A stretch of 17,851 nt of DNA from Azospirillum sp. 47_25 (GTDB taxonomy: Bacteria > Pseudomonadota > Alphaproteobacteria > RF32 > CAG-239), in assembly GCA_001917125.1 (NCBI GenBank), contig MNTU01000032.1, forward strand, positions 1-17,851, written 5' to 3'. The position numbers and the translations under genes are program-made. A model generated the notes under the pieces. The model did no database searches, was not told the origin of the DNA, and saw nothing but the letters and a program-made list of their open reading frames with translations. This document shows, in pieces, positions 1-6,362 of the stretch. The stretch's first letter is position 1. Each line of letters begins with the position of its first letter.

Positions 1-981
1 GTGTGCAATTCGTGCGGGACGATGAAATACAAACGCAGCGCCAATGCCTGCGACGGCTTCAAGGAATGCACCGACGGGGGAGCCGCCGGCGCCGAGGTCT
101 GCTATTCCGGAAGCCTCAAGAAATTCTCCGAATGCAAAGAAGTCTGCGATCCCAAGTTCCAATATGACAGTTCCAACTGCACCGGCAACAAAGTCTTAGC
201 CGGCAATTCCTGCGGCGGAAAATATGAACAGTGCAAAGATTACAATGATCCGAATTATGTTTTTACCTGTGATGATGAGGACTATATCAACAACAATCTT
301 AATAAATTTTCAAGTGCTCCTTATTTGTATTCCGACGGAACAGTCAGCACGCAAATTCTTTCAGGAAAAAAACCGATAGGTATTGTTGTCGATGCCGAAC
401 AGCGTTTGGCAGTCGCTCTAAAAAGAAATCAAACAGCCTGGTTTGGTACGAAAGAATATGCGGCATGGAAAAATTTAGATAGTCAAGGGAAGGGGTATGG
501 TGATATTGCTGAAGAATATTTCCGTTATGTCGATATACCGGCCTTGGCAAAGTGTTTGCCCTATAGCTATCAGGGAGGGGACAAATGTGATCCGGACGGT
601 TATGAAAATACAAAAAAGCTGATTGAATTTGCCGAGAGCAACGGTATAGAACTGCCGGCTGTCGATTATGTGAAAAATTATTCTCCCGATAATGTTTCCG
701 TGCCGGCTGCCTGGTTTGCCAAGGGAAAATGGTTTTTGCCAAGTTTAAATCAAATGTACTTGATTTTTGACCCTAAAAACATTCTGGCTGATTATGTTGC
801 CCGCCGCAGAATTGGCAATACCAAGGTTGCTTATTATACAAGTCTGTGCAGCCAGACATATTGGACTTCAAATCGTACCGGGAGCACCATAAGCTGGTTT
901 GTCGGCAGCAATACCGGAAATTACTGGGGATATTACAAATCCATAAGTACGGTTGCGGCTCTTCCGATGATAAAATATTAA
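1..981 (+). CDS. Cys-rich surface-type protein with DUF1566-like C-terminal domain, 5' end outside window
   Basis: The frame is open from base 1 and ends in TAA at 979-981. No signal peptide or ribosome binding site is visible, so the true start is probably upstream and the GTG at base 1 is an edge artefact. The first 90 visible residues carry 11 cysteines (for example C2, C5, C17, C23, C34, C45, C49, C60, C71, C78, C90) in short spaced units rich in Gly, Asn and Tyr, which suggests an exported disulfide-bonded region. The rest resembles DUF1566/Lcl-type domains: a W-F-L-P-S element near residue 243, then Y-W-T-S-N near residue 287 and a Trp/Gly/Tyr-rich end. Such domains are usually extracellular and their ligands are mostly unknown. 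It is convergent with uvrA. The DUF1566 relation is read by eye; no function is assigned. Confidence 0.6.
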   Translation: MCNSCGTMKYKRSANACDGFKECTDGGAAGAEVCYSGSLKKFSECKEVCDPKFQYDSSNCTGNKVLAGNSCGGKYEQCKDYNDPNYVFTCDDEDYINNNLNKFSSAPYLYSDGTVSTQILSGKKPIGIVVDAEQRLAVALKRNQTAWFGTKEYAAWKNLDSQGKGYGDIAEEYFRYVDIPALAKCLPYSYQGGDKCDPDGYENTKKLIEFAESNGIELPAVDYVKNYSPDNVSVPAAWFAKGKWFLPSLNQMYLIFDPKNILADYVARRRIGNTKVAYYTSLCSQTYWTSNRTGSTISWFVGSNTGNYWGYYKSISTVAALPMIKY

Positions 982-983
982 AA

Positions 984-1013
984 GAAACCCCCTCGTTGCG
1001 AGGGGATTTCTTT
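984..1013. terminator. Bidirectional terminator between the Cys-rich gene and uvrA
   Basis: CCCCTCG (989-995) pairs with CGAGGGG (999-1005) around a 3-nt loop, and the flanking GAAA / TTTC extends the stem. A T-rich run follows on the plus strand, and on the minus strand T-rich sequence follows after the uvrA stop. It lies directly between two convergent genes and can serve both. Confidence 0.85.
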
Positions 1014-3822
1014 ATGCTAATTTTTGTTTCAGATATTTGGCCGTATAGCTTTCCTTAACTTTGGCCACCTGTTCCGGCGTGCCCTGGGCTATAATCCGTC
1101 CGCCGCCGTCACCGCCTTCCGGACCGATGTCGATAATATAATCCGCGGTTTTGATCACGTCCAGATTATGCTCGATGACCACCACCGAGTTGCCCTGTTC
1201 CACCAGTGTATGCAGCACTTTCAGCAGGCGGTTGATGTCCTCGAAATGCAAACCGGTGGTCGGTTCGTCAAGAATGTACAGCGTTTTGCCGGTCGCCCGC
1301 CGTGACAGTTCCTTGGAGAGCTTGATGCGCTGAGCTTCACCGCCGGAAAGGGTTGTTGCCTGCTGACCGAGATGAATATAACCCAGTCCCACTTTTTGCA
1401 GCAGTTCCAAACGGTTGCGGATGGACGGAATGGCATCGAAGAACTTATGCGCTTCGTCAACCGTCATATCCAGCACGTCGGCGATTGACTTGTCCTTATA
1501 TTTGACTTCCAGTGTTTCGCGGTTAAAGCGTTTGCCTTTGCAGACATCGCATTCAACATAAACGTCAGGCAGAAAGTGCATTTCGATTTTGGTAACGCCG
1601 TCTCCTTTGCAGGCTTCGCAGCGGCCGCCGGCAACGTTAAACGAAAAACGCCCGGCCGAATAGCCGCGGGCCTTGGCCTCCGGCAGCCCGGCAAACCAGT
1701 CGCGGATATAGGTGAACAAACCGGTATAGGTAGCCGGATTGGAGCGCGGCGTCCGTCCGATCGGCGATTGGTCGATATCAATAATCTTGTCGATGTTCTC
1801 CAAACCGATAATCTTGTCATAAACGCCGGTCTGCTCACGGGAGCCGTTAAGTTCTTTGTTCAGCCCTTTGAACAGGGTTTCCAAAATCAGCGAAGACTTG
1901 CCTCCGCCGGAGACGCCGGTCACGCAGGTGAATGTTCCCAGCGGAATTTTCAGCTCAACGTTTTTCAGATTATTGGTGCGGGCGCCTTTGACGCCGACAA
2001 ATTTGCCGTTGCCTTTGCGGCGCTTGGCCGGAACTTCAATCTGCCGGGTACCGTTCAGATATTGGGCCGTCAGACTGTTCGGATTATGCAAAACTTCTTC
2101 CACCGTACCCTTGGCCGTAACAAAACCGCCTTGCTCGCCGGCGCCGGGCCCCATGTCAACCAGATAATCGGCGGAACGGATGGCGTCTTCATCGTGTTCA
2201 ACCACAATAACCGTATTGCCGATGTCCCGCAGCCGGGTCAGCGTTTCCAGCAGCCGGTCGTTGTCGCGCTGGTGCAAACCGATGGAAGGCTCGTCCAGAA
2301 CATACATGACCCCGGTCAGTCCCGAACCGATTTGCGAGGCCAGACGAATGCGCTGGGCTTCGCCGCCGGAAAGCGTGCCAGACTGGCGGGACAGGGTCAG
2401 ATAATCCAGCCCCACATTGTTTAAAAAGGTGAGGCGGTCAATAATCTCTTTGAGAATTTTATGGGCGATTTCCGCCTTCTTCGGCGTCAGTTGTTCCTCC
2501 ACGCCCATAAACCATTCTCTGGCCTTTTTTATCGACATGTCCGAAGCGTCCATAATGTCCAGCCCACAGATTTTAACTGCCAATGCTTCGGGTTTCAGGC
2601 GTTTCCCGTGGCAGAATTCGCAAGGGGCGGCAGACTGATATTTGGAAAATTCTTCGCGCACCCAGGATGAATCCGTTTCCAGAAAACGCCGTTCCATATT
2701 CGGAATAACGCCCTCAAAAGGCTTGTCCGAAACAAAAGAACTGTAATACATCGGCACGCAGACATTGCCGGAACCGTATAAAATGATTTCCTTGGCTTTT
2801 TCCGGCAGGTCTTTCCACGGCGTTGCCGGAGAAATGTTCAGAAAATCGCACAGGGAGGTAATCGCCTGATTGTGGAATGACGAGCGAAAGCCGTCCCACG
2901 GAGCAATGGCGCCTTTATTCAGGCTGAGGTTGGGATTGGGGATAATCAGTTCCGGATCCATATACAGCTTGGCGCCGATACCGTCACAGTGCGGACAGGC
3001 TCCGAACGGGTTATTGAAAGAAAACAGCCGCGGTTCAATTTCCTCAATCGTAAAGCCGGAAACCGGACAGGCGAATTTGGAGGAGAAAACCGTCCGCTCG
3101 CCGCTGTCGGCTTTTTCGACATAAACGATGCCGTCGCTGAGTTTTAGACCGGTTTCCAATGATTGAGCCAGACGCTCGCTCATGCCTTCTTTGATAACCA
3201 GACGGTCAATCACGACTTCAATGTCGTGCTTCAGATTTTTGTTCAGAGACGGAACTTCTTCAATGGTGTACATTTCCCCGTCGATTTTCAGACGCTGGTA
3301 TCCCTGCCGCTGCAAGGCGTCAAATTCTTTTTTGAATTCGCCTTTTTTGCCGCGGGCAATCGGAGCCAGCAGCAAAAGCTTGGTACCGATGGGAAATTCT
3401 TCAATCTTGTCAACCATCTGCGAAACCGTCTGCGATTCAATCGGCAGGCCGGTTGCCGGAGAATAGGGCGTTCCCGCTCTGGCCCACAGCAGCCGCATGT
3501 AGTCATAAATTTCGGTCACCGTTCCCACGGTTGAACGCGGGTTGTGCGAGGTTGTTTTCTGTTCGATTGAGATAGCCGGCGACAAGCCTTCAATCGAGTC
3601 GACGTCAGGCTTTTTCATCAGCTCCAGAAACTGGCGGGCATAAGCCGACAGGCTTTCCACATAACGGCGCTGCCCTTCGGCATAAATTGTGTCAAACGCC
3701 AAAGACGATTTGCCCGAGCCGGACAGTCCGGTCACCACCGTCAGCTTGTTTTTGGGAATGGATATGTCAATATTTTTAAGGTTGTGCTCGCGCGCGCCTT
3801 TAATCTCAATGTAATCGTTCAT
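1012..3822 (-). CDS. uvrA: UvrABC excinuclease subunit A (DNA damage recognition ATPase)
   Basis: UvrA is the dimeric ABC-type ATPase that finds bulky DNA lesions, loads UvrB and starts nucleotide excision repair in the cytoplasm. At 936 residues it is full length. Visible motifs are Walker A of the first ATPase near 32-39 (GLSGSGKS), the ABC signature LSGGEAQR from L484, a second Walker A at about 636-643 (GVSGGGKS), a second LSGGEAQR from L825, and a zinc site C735-x2-C738-x19-C758-x2-C761. The first zinc-site region reads C252-x2-S255 and C276-x2-C279, so the second cysteine is Ser; as I recall this is common in alphaproteobacterial UvrA. The ATG at 3822 has a GGAG ribosome binding site about 9 bases upstream. 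It diverges from the binding-protein gene and lies near ssb, a typical alphaproteobacterial neighbourhood. No alphaproteobacterial LexA box (GTTC-N7-GTTC) was seen upstream. Confidence 0.98.
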   Translation of the reverse strand: MNDYIEIKGAREHNLKNIDISIPKNKLTVVTGLSGSGKSSLAFDTIYAEGQRRYVESLSAYARQFLELMKKPDVDSIEGLSPAISIEQKTTSHNPRSTVGTVTEIYDYMRLLWARAGTPYSPATGLPIESQTVSQMVDKIEEFPIGTKLLLLAPIARGKKGEFKKEFDALQRQGYQRLKIDGEMYTIEEVPSLNKNLKHDIEVVIDRLVIKEGMSERLAQSLETGLKLSDGIVYVEKADSGERTVFSSKFACPVSGFTIEEIEPRLFSFNNPFGACPHCDGIGAKLYMDPELIIPNPNLSLNKGAIAPWDGFRSSFHNQAITSLCDFLNISPATPWKDLPEKAKEIILYGSGNVCVPMYYSSFVSDKPFEGVIPNMERRFLETDSSWVREEFSKYQSAAPCEFCHGKRLKPEALAVKICGLDIMDASDMSIKKAREWFMGVEEQLTPKKAEIAHKILKEIIDRLTFLNNVGLDYLTLSRQSGTLSGGEAQRIRLASQIGSGLTGVMYVLDEPSIGLHQRDNDRLLETLTRLRDIGNTVIVVEHDEDAIRSADYLVDMGPGAGEQGGFVTAKGTVEEVLHNPNSLTAQYLNGTRQIEVPAKRRKGNGKFVGVKGARTNNLKNVELKIPLGTFTCVTGVSGGGKSSLILETLFKGLNKELNGSREQTGVYDKIIGLENIDKIIDIDQSPIGRTPRSNPATYTGLFTYIRDWFAGLPEAKARGYSAGRFSFNVAGGRCEACKGDGVTKIEMHFLPDVYVECDVCKGKRFNRETLEVKYKDKSIADVLDMTVDEAHKFFDAIPSIRNRLELLQKVGLGYIHLGQQATTLSGGEAQRIKLSKELSRRATGKTLYILDEPTTGLHFEDINRLLKVLHTLVEQGNSVVVIEHNLDVIKTADYIIDIGPEGGDGGGRIIAQGTPEQVAKVKESYTAKYLKQKLA

Positions 3823-3844
3823 TCAATCAAATCTCCTGCCCGAC

Positions 3845-3873
3845 AATATAGTGATTTGCAAAAGAAAAGGCAA
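3845..3873 (-). promoter_or_regulatory. Promoter of uvrA
   Basis: On the minus strand TTGCCT (3873-3868) is followed after exactly 17 bases by TATATT (3850-3845), a good sigma-70 type pair. Transcription would start roughly 10-15 bases upstream of the uvrA ATG. An inverted repeat, GGCAAT 3869-3874 with ATTGCC 3883-3888, overlaps the -35 element and could be an operator, though nothing shows what would bind it. Confidence 0.6.
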
Positions 3874-3923
3874 TAAAAAACAATTGCCTCCGCGGCGCGG
3901 AGAAAGCAGAACCGATAAAAAAC

Positions 3924-3952
3924 TTGCATTTTAGAGGGGCTTATACTATTAT
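3924..3952 (+). promoter_or_regulatory. Probable promoter of the periplasmic binding-protein gene
   Basis: TTGCAT (3924-3929) is followed after 17 bases by TATTAT (3947-3952). An overlapping TATACT at 3942-3947 could also act as the -10. The -10 is good and the -35 is weak. The predicted leader before the ATG at 3986 would be short, about 27 bases. Confidence 0.45.
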
Positions 3953-3985
3953 CCGCATCATAAACATTAACAACCAGCGAATTGT

Positions 3986-5104
3986 ATGCTTAAAAACAGT
4001 CTGAAAATAGCTCTTTTTTTTAGCTTTCTGTTCGCACCGAATGCTCGTTCAGCCTTAAATATCGGGGTTATTGCCCCCCTGGCGGGAGAATATCAGAAAG
4101 TCGGAGAAGAACTTGTCTCCGGGGTGCGCACGGCCGTGGATGAAATCAATTCCCAGGGCGGTTTAAAAGGAGAGAAAATCAACTTAATCATGGTCGATGA
4201 CCAGTGCGATGACCGTATTGCCGTATCCACGGCGCAGATGATGGCGGTCAACGTCTCCGAGCGCGATAAAATGTCGCTGGTGATTGGTCCGTACTGTTCC
4301 AATGCCTTGCAGAAAATTGCCGGCATCTATGCCAAAGCCGGAATTTTGCAGATTATTCCCACCTCTGTCAGCACCAGTATTCAAAACGGAAATTATAAGG
4401 GACTGGTTAAAATGGTCGGCTATAAAACGCGTCAGGCCGGCGATTATTTCAAATTCTATCAGGACCATTTTCCCGACCGTAAAGTGGCGTTGATTTATGA
4501 CCGGAATGACAAAGACGTTGTCGAGGTTGCCGCCGCGGTTCAGAAACTTTTTGCCGATGCGGGAAAAACGGCCGCTTTCCAGTCATACAACTTTCAAAAC
4601 TATGATGACGATTATGACCGCATCGCCGAAGACGTTATCCGCGACGGCAATAAAATTGCCTATATCATGGGCAAGTCCAAACGTGTGGCGCGTATGGCCA
4701 AAAGCCTGAAATCCGAGCGGGAAGACTTTATCATCTTTGTCAACAAATATCAGGCGCAGAAAGATTTTCGCGATGCCCTCGGCAAAAGGGCCGAAGGAAC
4801 CTTTGTCCTCTCGCTGCCCACTCTGAAAGACAGTCCCGACTTTGCCGAAACGCTGGTAAAGCTGCGCCTGCTCGGCGTGGAACCGGAAGGGCTTTCGGTT
4901 TACGGCTATTCGGCGGTTCAGCTCTGGCAGGAGCTGGTACGCAAAGCCGATTCGTTCAAATATGACAAATTGGCGCGCGCACTGGCCGAAAACAAGTTCG
5001 ACACCGGCTGGGGCGAGATGATGTTTAACAACGGCGACCCCAGCAATTCAATCAGTTACGGCATTTATCAAATCCGTAACGGGGAATATACACAGGTCTA
5101 TTGA
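3986..5104 (+). CDS. Periplasmic branched-chain amino acid type ABC transporter substrate-binding protein
   Basis: A 372-residue protein of the Leu/Ile/Val-binding type (Peripla_BP_6). A signal peptide is clear: Lys near the start, a Phe/Leu-rich core, and a likely cut after A20-R-S22, so the mature protein starts at A23 and is periplasmic. The mature start (LNIGVIAPLAGEYQKVG) matches the first beta strand and ligand loop of the family, followed by a long helix with a GVRTAVDEIN element and an INSQGG turn. The family hands ligands to a LivHMGF-type permease; no permease or ATPase gene lies in the window, so this is an orphan receptor here. The ligand could be an amino acid, amide or other small molecule. 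The start codon lacks a clear Shine-Dalgarno sequence. The position between uvrA and ssb is a departure from the usual adjacency of those genes. Confidence 0.88.
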   Translation: MLKNSLKIALFFSFLFAPNARSALNIGVIAPLAGEYQKVGEELVSGVRTAVDEINSQGGLKGEKINLIMVDDQCDDRIAVSTAQMMAVNVSERDKMSLVIGPYCSNALQKIAGIYAKAGILQIIPTSVSTSIQNGNYKGLVKMVGYKTRQAGDYFKFYQDHFPDRKVALIYDRNDKDVVEVAAAVQKLFADAGKTAAFQSYNFQNYDDDYDRIAEDVIRDGNKIAYIMGKSKRVARMAKSLKSEREDFIIFVNKYQAQKDFRDALGKRAEGTFVLSLPTLKDSPDFAETLVKLRLLGVEPEGLSVYGYSAVQLWQELVRKADSFKYDKLARALAENKFDTGWGEMMFNNGDPSNSISYGIYQIRNGEYTQVY

Positions 5105-5110
5105 TTTCGG

Positions 5111-5139
5111 TTTTCATCTGAAAGAAATCAATATATAAT
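5111..5139 (+). promoter_or_regulatory. Promoter of ssb
   Basis: TTTTCA (5111-5116), 17 bases, then a perfect TATAAT (5134-5139). The predicted start point is near 5146, giving a leader of about 30 bases that includes an AGG at 5164-5166 before the ATG at 5176. This implies that ssb is transcribed independently of the upstream gene. Confidence 0.7.
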
Positions 5140-5175
5140 TCCCGCAGTTTTAATTTTAAGAATAGGTACATCACA

Positions 5176-5646
5176 ATGGTTGGAAGTATTAATAAAGTAA
5201 TTTTAGTCGGTAATTTGGGGGCAGACCCGAAAGTTGCAAACACCGCCAGCGGCACCAAGGTTGTCAACCTGAACATTGCCACTTCGGACAGCTGGAAAGA
5301 CAAGCTCTCCGGTGAACGCAAGGAAAGAACGGAATGGCACCGCGTTGTCATTTTCAACCCGCAGTTAGCTGATGTTGCCGAAAAATACCTGCGCAAGGGC
5401 TCCAAAGTTTATCTGGAAGGCCAGCTGCAAACCCGCAAATGGGAAGATAATAACGGTCAGGAAAGATACACCACCGAGATTGTTCTGCAAAACTTCTCCG
5501 GCAATATGGTTCTGCTTGACGGCCGCGGTGACGGTGTTCCCGCCGGCGGCAATGATGTCTTCTCCGGTTCGGCCTCCAATGCCGGCTGGGACAGCTCTCC
5601 CGCTGCGGCACCGGCTGCCGATCTGGATGACGATATCCCGTTCTAA
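5176..5646 (+). CDS. ssb: Single-stranded DNA-binding protein
   Basis: SSB coats single-stranded DNA during replication, recombination and repair and recruits partner proteins through its acidic tail. The 156-residue protein has the N-terminal OB fold (about residues 1-110: start [18 protein letters not shown], then the WHRVV strand and the [19 protein letters not shown] segment), a short Gly/Ser/Ala linker, and the diagnostic tip DLDDDIPF at the very end. The linker of about 40 residues is at the short end for bacterial SSB. It has its own promoter and ends at a strong terminator. The start at 5176 is supported by the AGG upstream and by alignment with the family's usual N terminus. Confidence 0.98.
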   Translation: MVGSINKVILVGNLGADPKVANTASGTKVVNLNIATSDSWKDKLSGERKERTEWHRVVIFNPQLADVAEKYLRKGSKVYLEGQLQTRKWEDNNGQERYTTEIVLQNFSGNMVLLDGRGDGVPAGGNDVFSGSASNAGWDSSPAAAPAADLDDDIPF

Positions 5647-5660
5647 AGGTTTATATTTGA

Positions 5661-5692
5661 AAAAAGAGGTTCCGCCGGAACCTCTTTTTTTT
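5661..5692. terminator. Bidirectional terminator between ssb and the HTH gene
   Basis: GAGGTTCC (5666-5673) pairs with GGAACCTC (5677-5684) around GCC. A run of A precedes the stem and eight T follow, so it can act for both convergent genes. Confidence 0.93.
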
Positions 5693-5694
5693 GG

Positions 5695-5961
5695 CTATGC
5701 CTCTTTGGGCCGCAGCTCGATATGAAGCTGCAAATTGTTGCTTTCTAAAATTTTGCGTATGGAATGCCAGCGCGGCGCCCCCGGAGAAGGCAAACCGAGT
5801 TCCACCTTTTCCAGCTCTTTCGGCGAGATGCCGCATCTTTTGCAAAAAACTTCGGTGCTGAGTTTATATTTGTGACGATAGCAAAAAATCTGAAATCCGA
5901 TCATCCGTTTGGCTGCGCGTTGCGGATATTGGGATTTTGAACAATAGCTATATGCAGACAT
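5695..5961 (-). CDS. Small XRE-like helix-turn-helix protein
   Basis: An 88-residue protein ending in TAG. Residues 24-73 look like an XRE/Cro-type HTH: helix around 24-33, S35-TEVFCKR, a turn CGIS at 43-46, a recognition-type helix PKELEKVE, and a later helix around 67-74. The order matches small phage-type DNA-binding regulators. Residues 1-20 form a basic, Tyr/Ser-rich extension of unknown role. The start is supported by an excellent Shine-Dalgarno, AAGGA at 5974-5970, 8 bases before the ATG. This SD lies inside CTACAAGGA, which can pair with an arm of the structured RNA encoded just upstream on the same strand, so translation may be controlled by that RNA. No partner toxin gene is adjacent. 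The HTH reading is by eye and the target DNA is unknown. Confidence 0.7.
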   Translation of the reverse strand: MSAYSYCSKSQYPQRAAKRMIGFQIFCYRHKYKLSTEVFCKRCGISPKELEKVELGLPSPGAPRWHSIRKILESNNLQLHIELRPKEA

Positions 5962-5992
5962 GATTTTTATCCTTGTAGATTTTGTTTATATT

Positions 5993-6111
5993 AAAAAAGT
6001 GTGGGAGCTAAACACAGCCTACAAGAAACTGCCTGCCTATTCAGTATATTCGGACAGACTCCCACCTAAGATGGAATTTAGTAAATTCTTGTAGCAGAGT
6101 GTTTAGCTCTT
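5993..6111 (-). ncRNA. Candidate structured RNA: leader of the HTH gene or independent small RNA
   Basis: Read on the minus strand, the RNA would begin at A 6111, open with GAGCTAAACAC (6109-6099) and CTACAAGAA (6094-6086), and close with TTCTTGTAG (6027-6019) and GTGTTTAGCTC (6015-6005). This gives an 11-bp plus 9-bp stem with a 3x4 internal loop, then CCACAC and six U (5998-5993). The 58-nt apical region holds GTGGGAG (6065-6059), which can pair with CTCCCAC (6007-6001) at the 3' foot in a pseudoknot or as an alternative terminator stem, and a small palindrome at 6074-6088. The arm TTCTTGTAG can instead pair along all nine positions, one of them G-U, with CTACAAGGA (5978-5970), which is the ribosome binding site of the HTH gene. 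I recognise no known family; it lacks the SRP RNA core and I could not match 6S RNA. Confidence 0.6.
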
Positions 6112-6118
6112 AAAGCCA

Positions 6119-6147
6119 TTTTTACAGGCAAAAGGTTAATAAGTCAA
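6119..6147 (-). promoter_or_regulatory. Promoter for the structured RNA and HTH gene
   Basis: On the minus strand TTGACT (6147-6142), 17 bases, then TAAAAA (6124-6119). The expected start point falls on an A at about 6111, exactly where the long stem of the RNA begins. The spacer contains TTAACCTTTTGCC, one arm of a perfect 13-bp inverted repeat, which may be an operator. Confidence 0.6.
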
Positions 6148-6219
6148 TAATGCCCGTCCGTAGTCATCAAAAAAAGGCTTTTTTTTGCGTTTTGAAACAA
6201 TTCACGTTAACCTTTTGCC
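6127..6219. repeat. Perfect 13-bp inverted repeat, possible paired operator
   Basis: GGCAAAAGGTTAA at 6127-6139 is the exact reverse complement of TTAACCTTTTGCC at 6207-6219, separated by 67 bases. The left arm sits in the spacer of the minus-strand promoter. Short extra copies of TTTTGCC follow at 6228-6234 and 6256-6262 towards gyrA. Two inverted sites about 80 bp apart could suit a looping repressor; a long hairpin is the alternative. Confidence 0.6.
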
Positions 6220-6322
6220 GGCGGAAATTTTGCCAAATCGAAAATAAGGCCCTTTTTTTGCCCATACAGAGGGGAAGGGTGTTTATAAGTTCACGAATTC
6301 GTTAGAATTAAATCTTCGCTTC

Positions 6323-6331
6323 TGCTATCAT
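6323..6331 (+). promoter_or_regulatory. Extended -10 promoter of gyrA
   Basis: TG-C-TATCAT (TG at 6323-6324, hexamer 6326-6331) is an extended -10 element with only a weak -35 (TTAGAA near 6302). The start point would be about 6338, giving a leader of about 25 bases. AAAGG at 6350-6354 is the ribosome binding site for the GTG at 6363. Confidence 0.55.
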
Positions 6332-6362
6332 CGGGACAGTTTAAAAAAGAAAGGTAATTAAA

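Larger units (their letters stand above)
5962..6362. other. 401-base intergenic regulatory region between the HTH gene and gyrA
   Basis: This gene-free stretch holds, from left to right: the ribosome binding site of the minus-strand HTH gene, a candidate structured RNA on the minus strand (5993-6111) with its promoter (6119-6147), a 13-bp perfect inverted repeat (6127-6139 with 6207-6219), a poly-A/poly-T stretch around 6170-6187, three direct copies of TTTTGCC (6213, 6228, 6256) plus one inverted copy at 6127, and the extended -10 promoter of gyrA. No convincing protein-coding frame was seen. Confidence 0.8.

Noticed and set aside
1576..2424. A 282-residue open frame antisense to uvrA
   Set aside because: uvrA is certain on the other strand over this whole stretch; the frame is a codon-bias shadow with no start signals or known motifs.
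5987..6110. The same hairpin read as a plus-strand element acting on gyrA
   Set aside because: On the plus strand it has no good promoter in front and no U run after it, and gyrA has its own promoter 200 bases further on.
5993..6111. Assignment of the structured RNA as 6S RNA or SRP RNA
   Set aside because: The size is near that of SRP RNA but the GGAAGG-type core is missing. 6S RNA needs a long rod with a central bubble, which I could not establish; the SD pairing with the HTH gene points to a leader instead.
6170..6187. Poly-A then GGC then poly-T as a terminator
   Set aside because: The stem would be almost only A-T pairs with a three-base loop; too weak to call.
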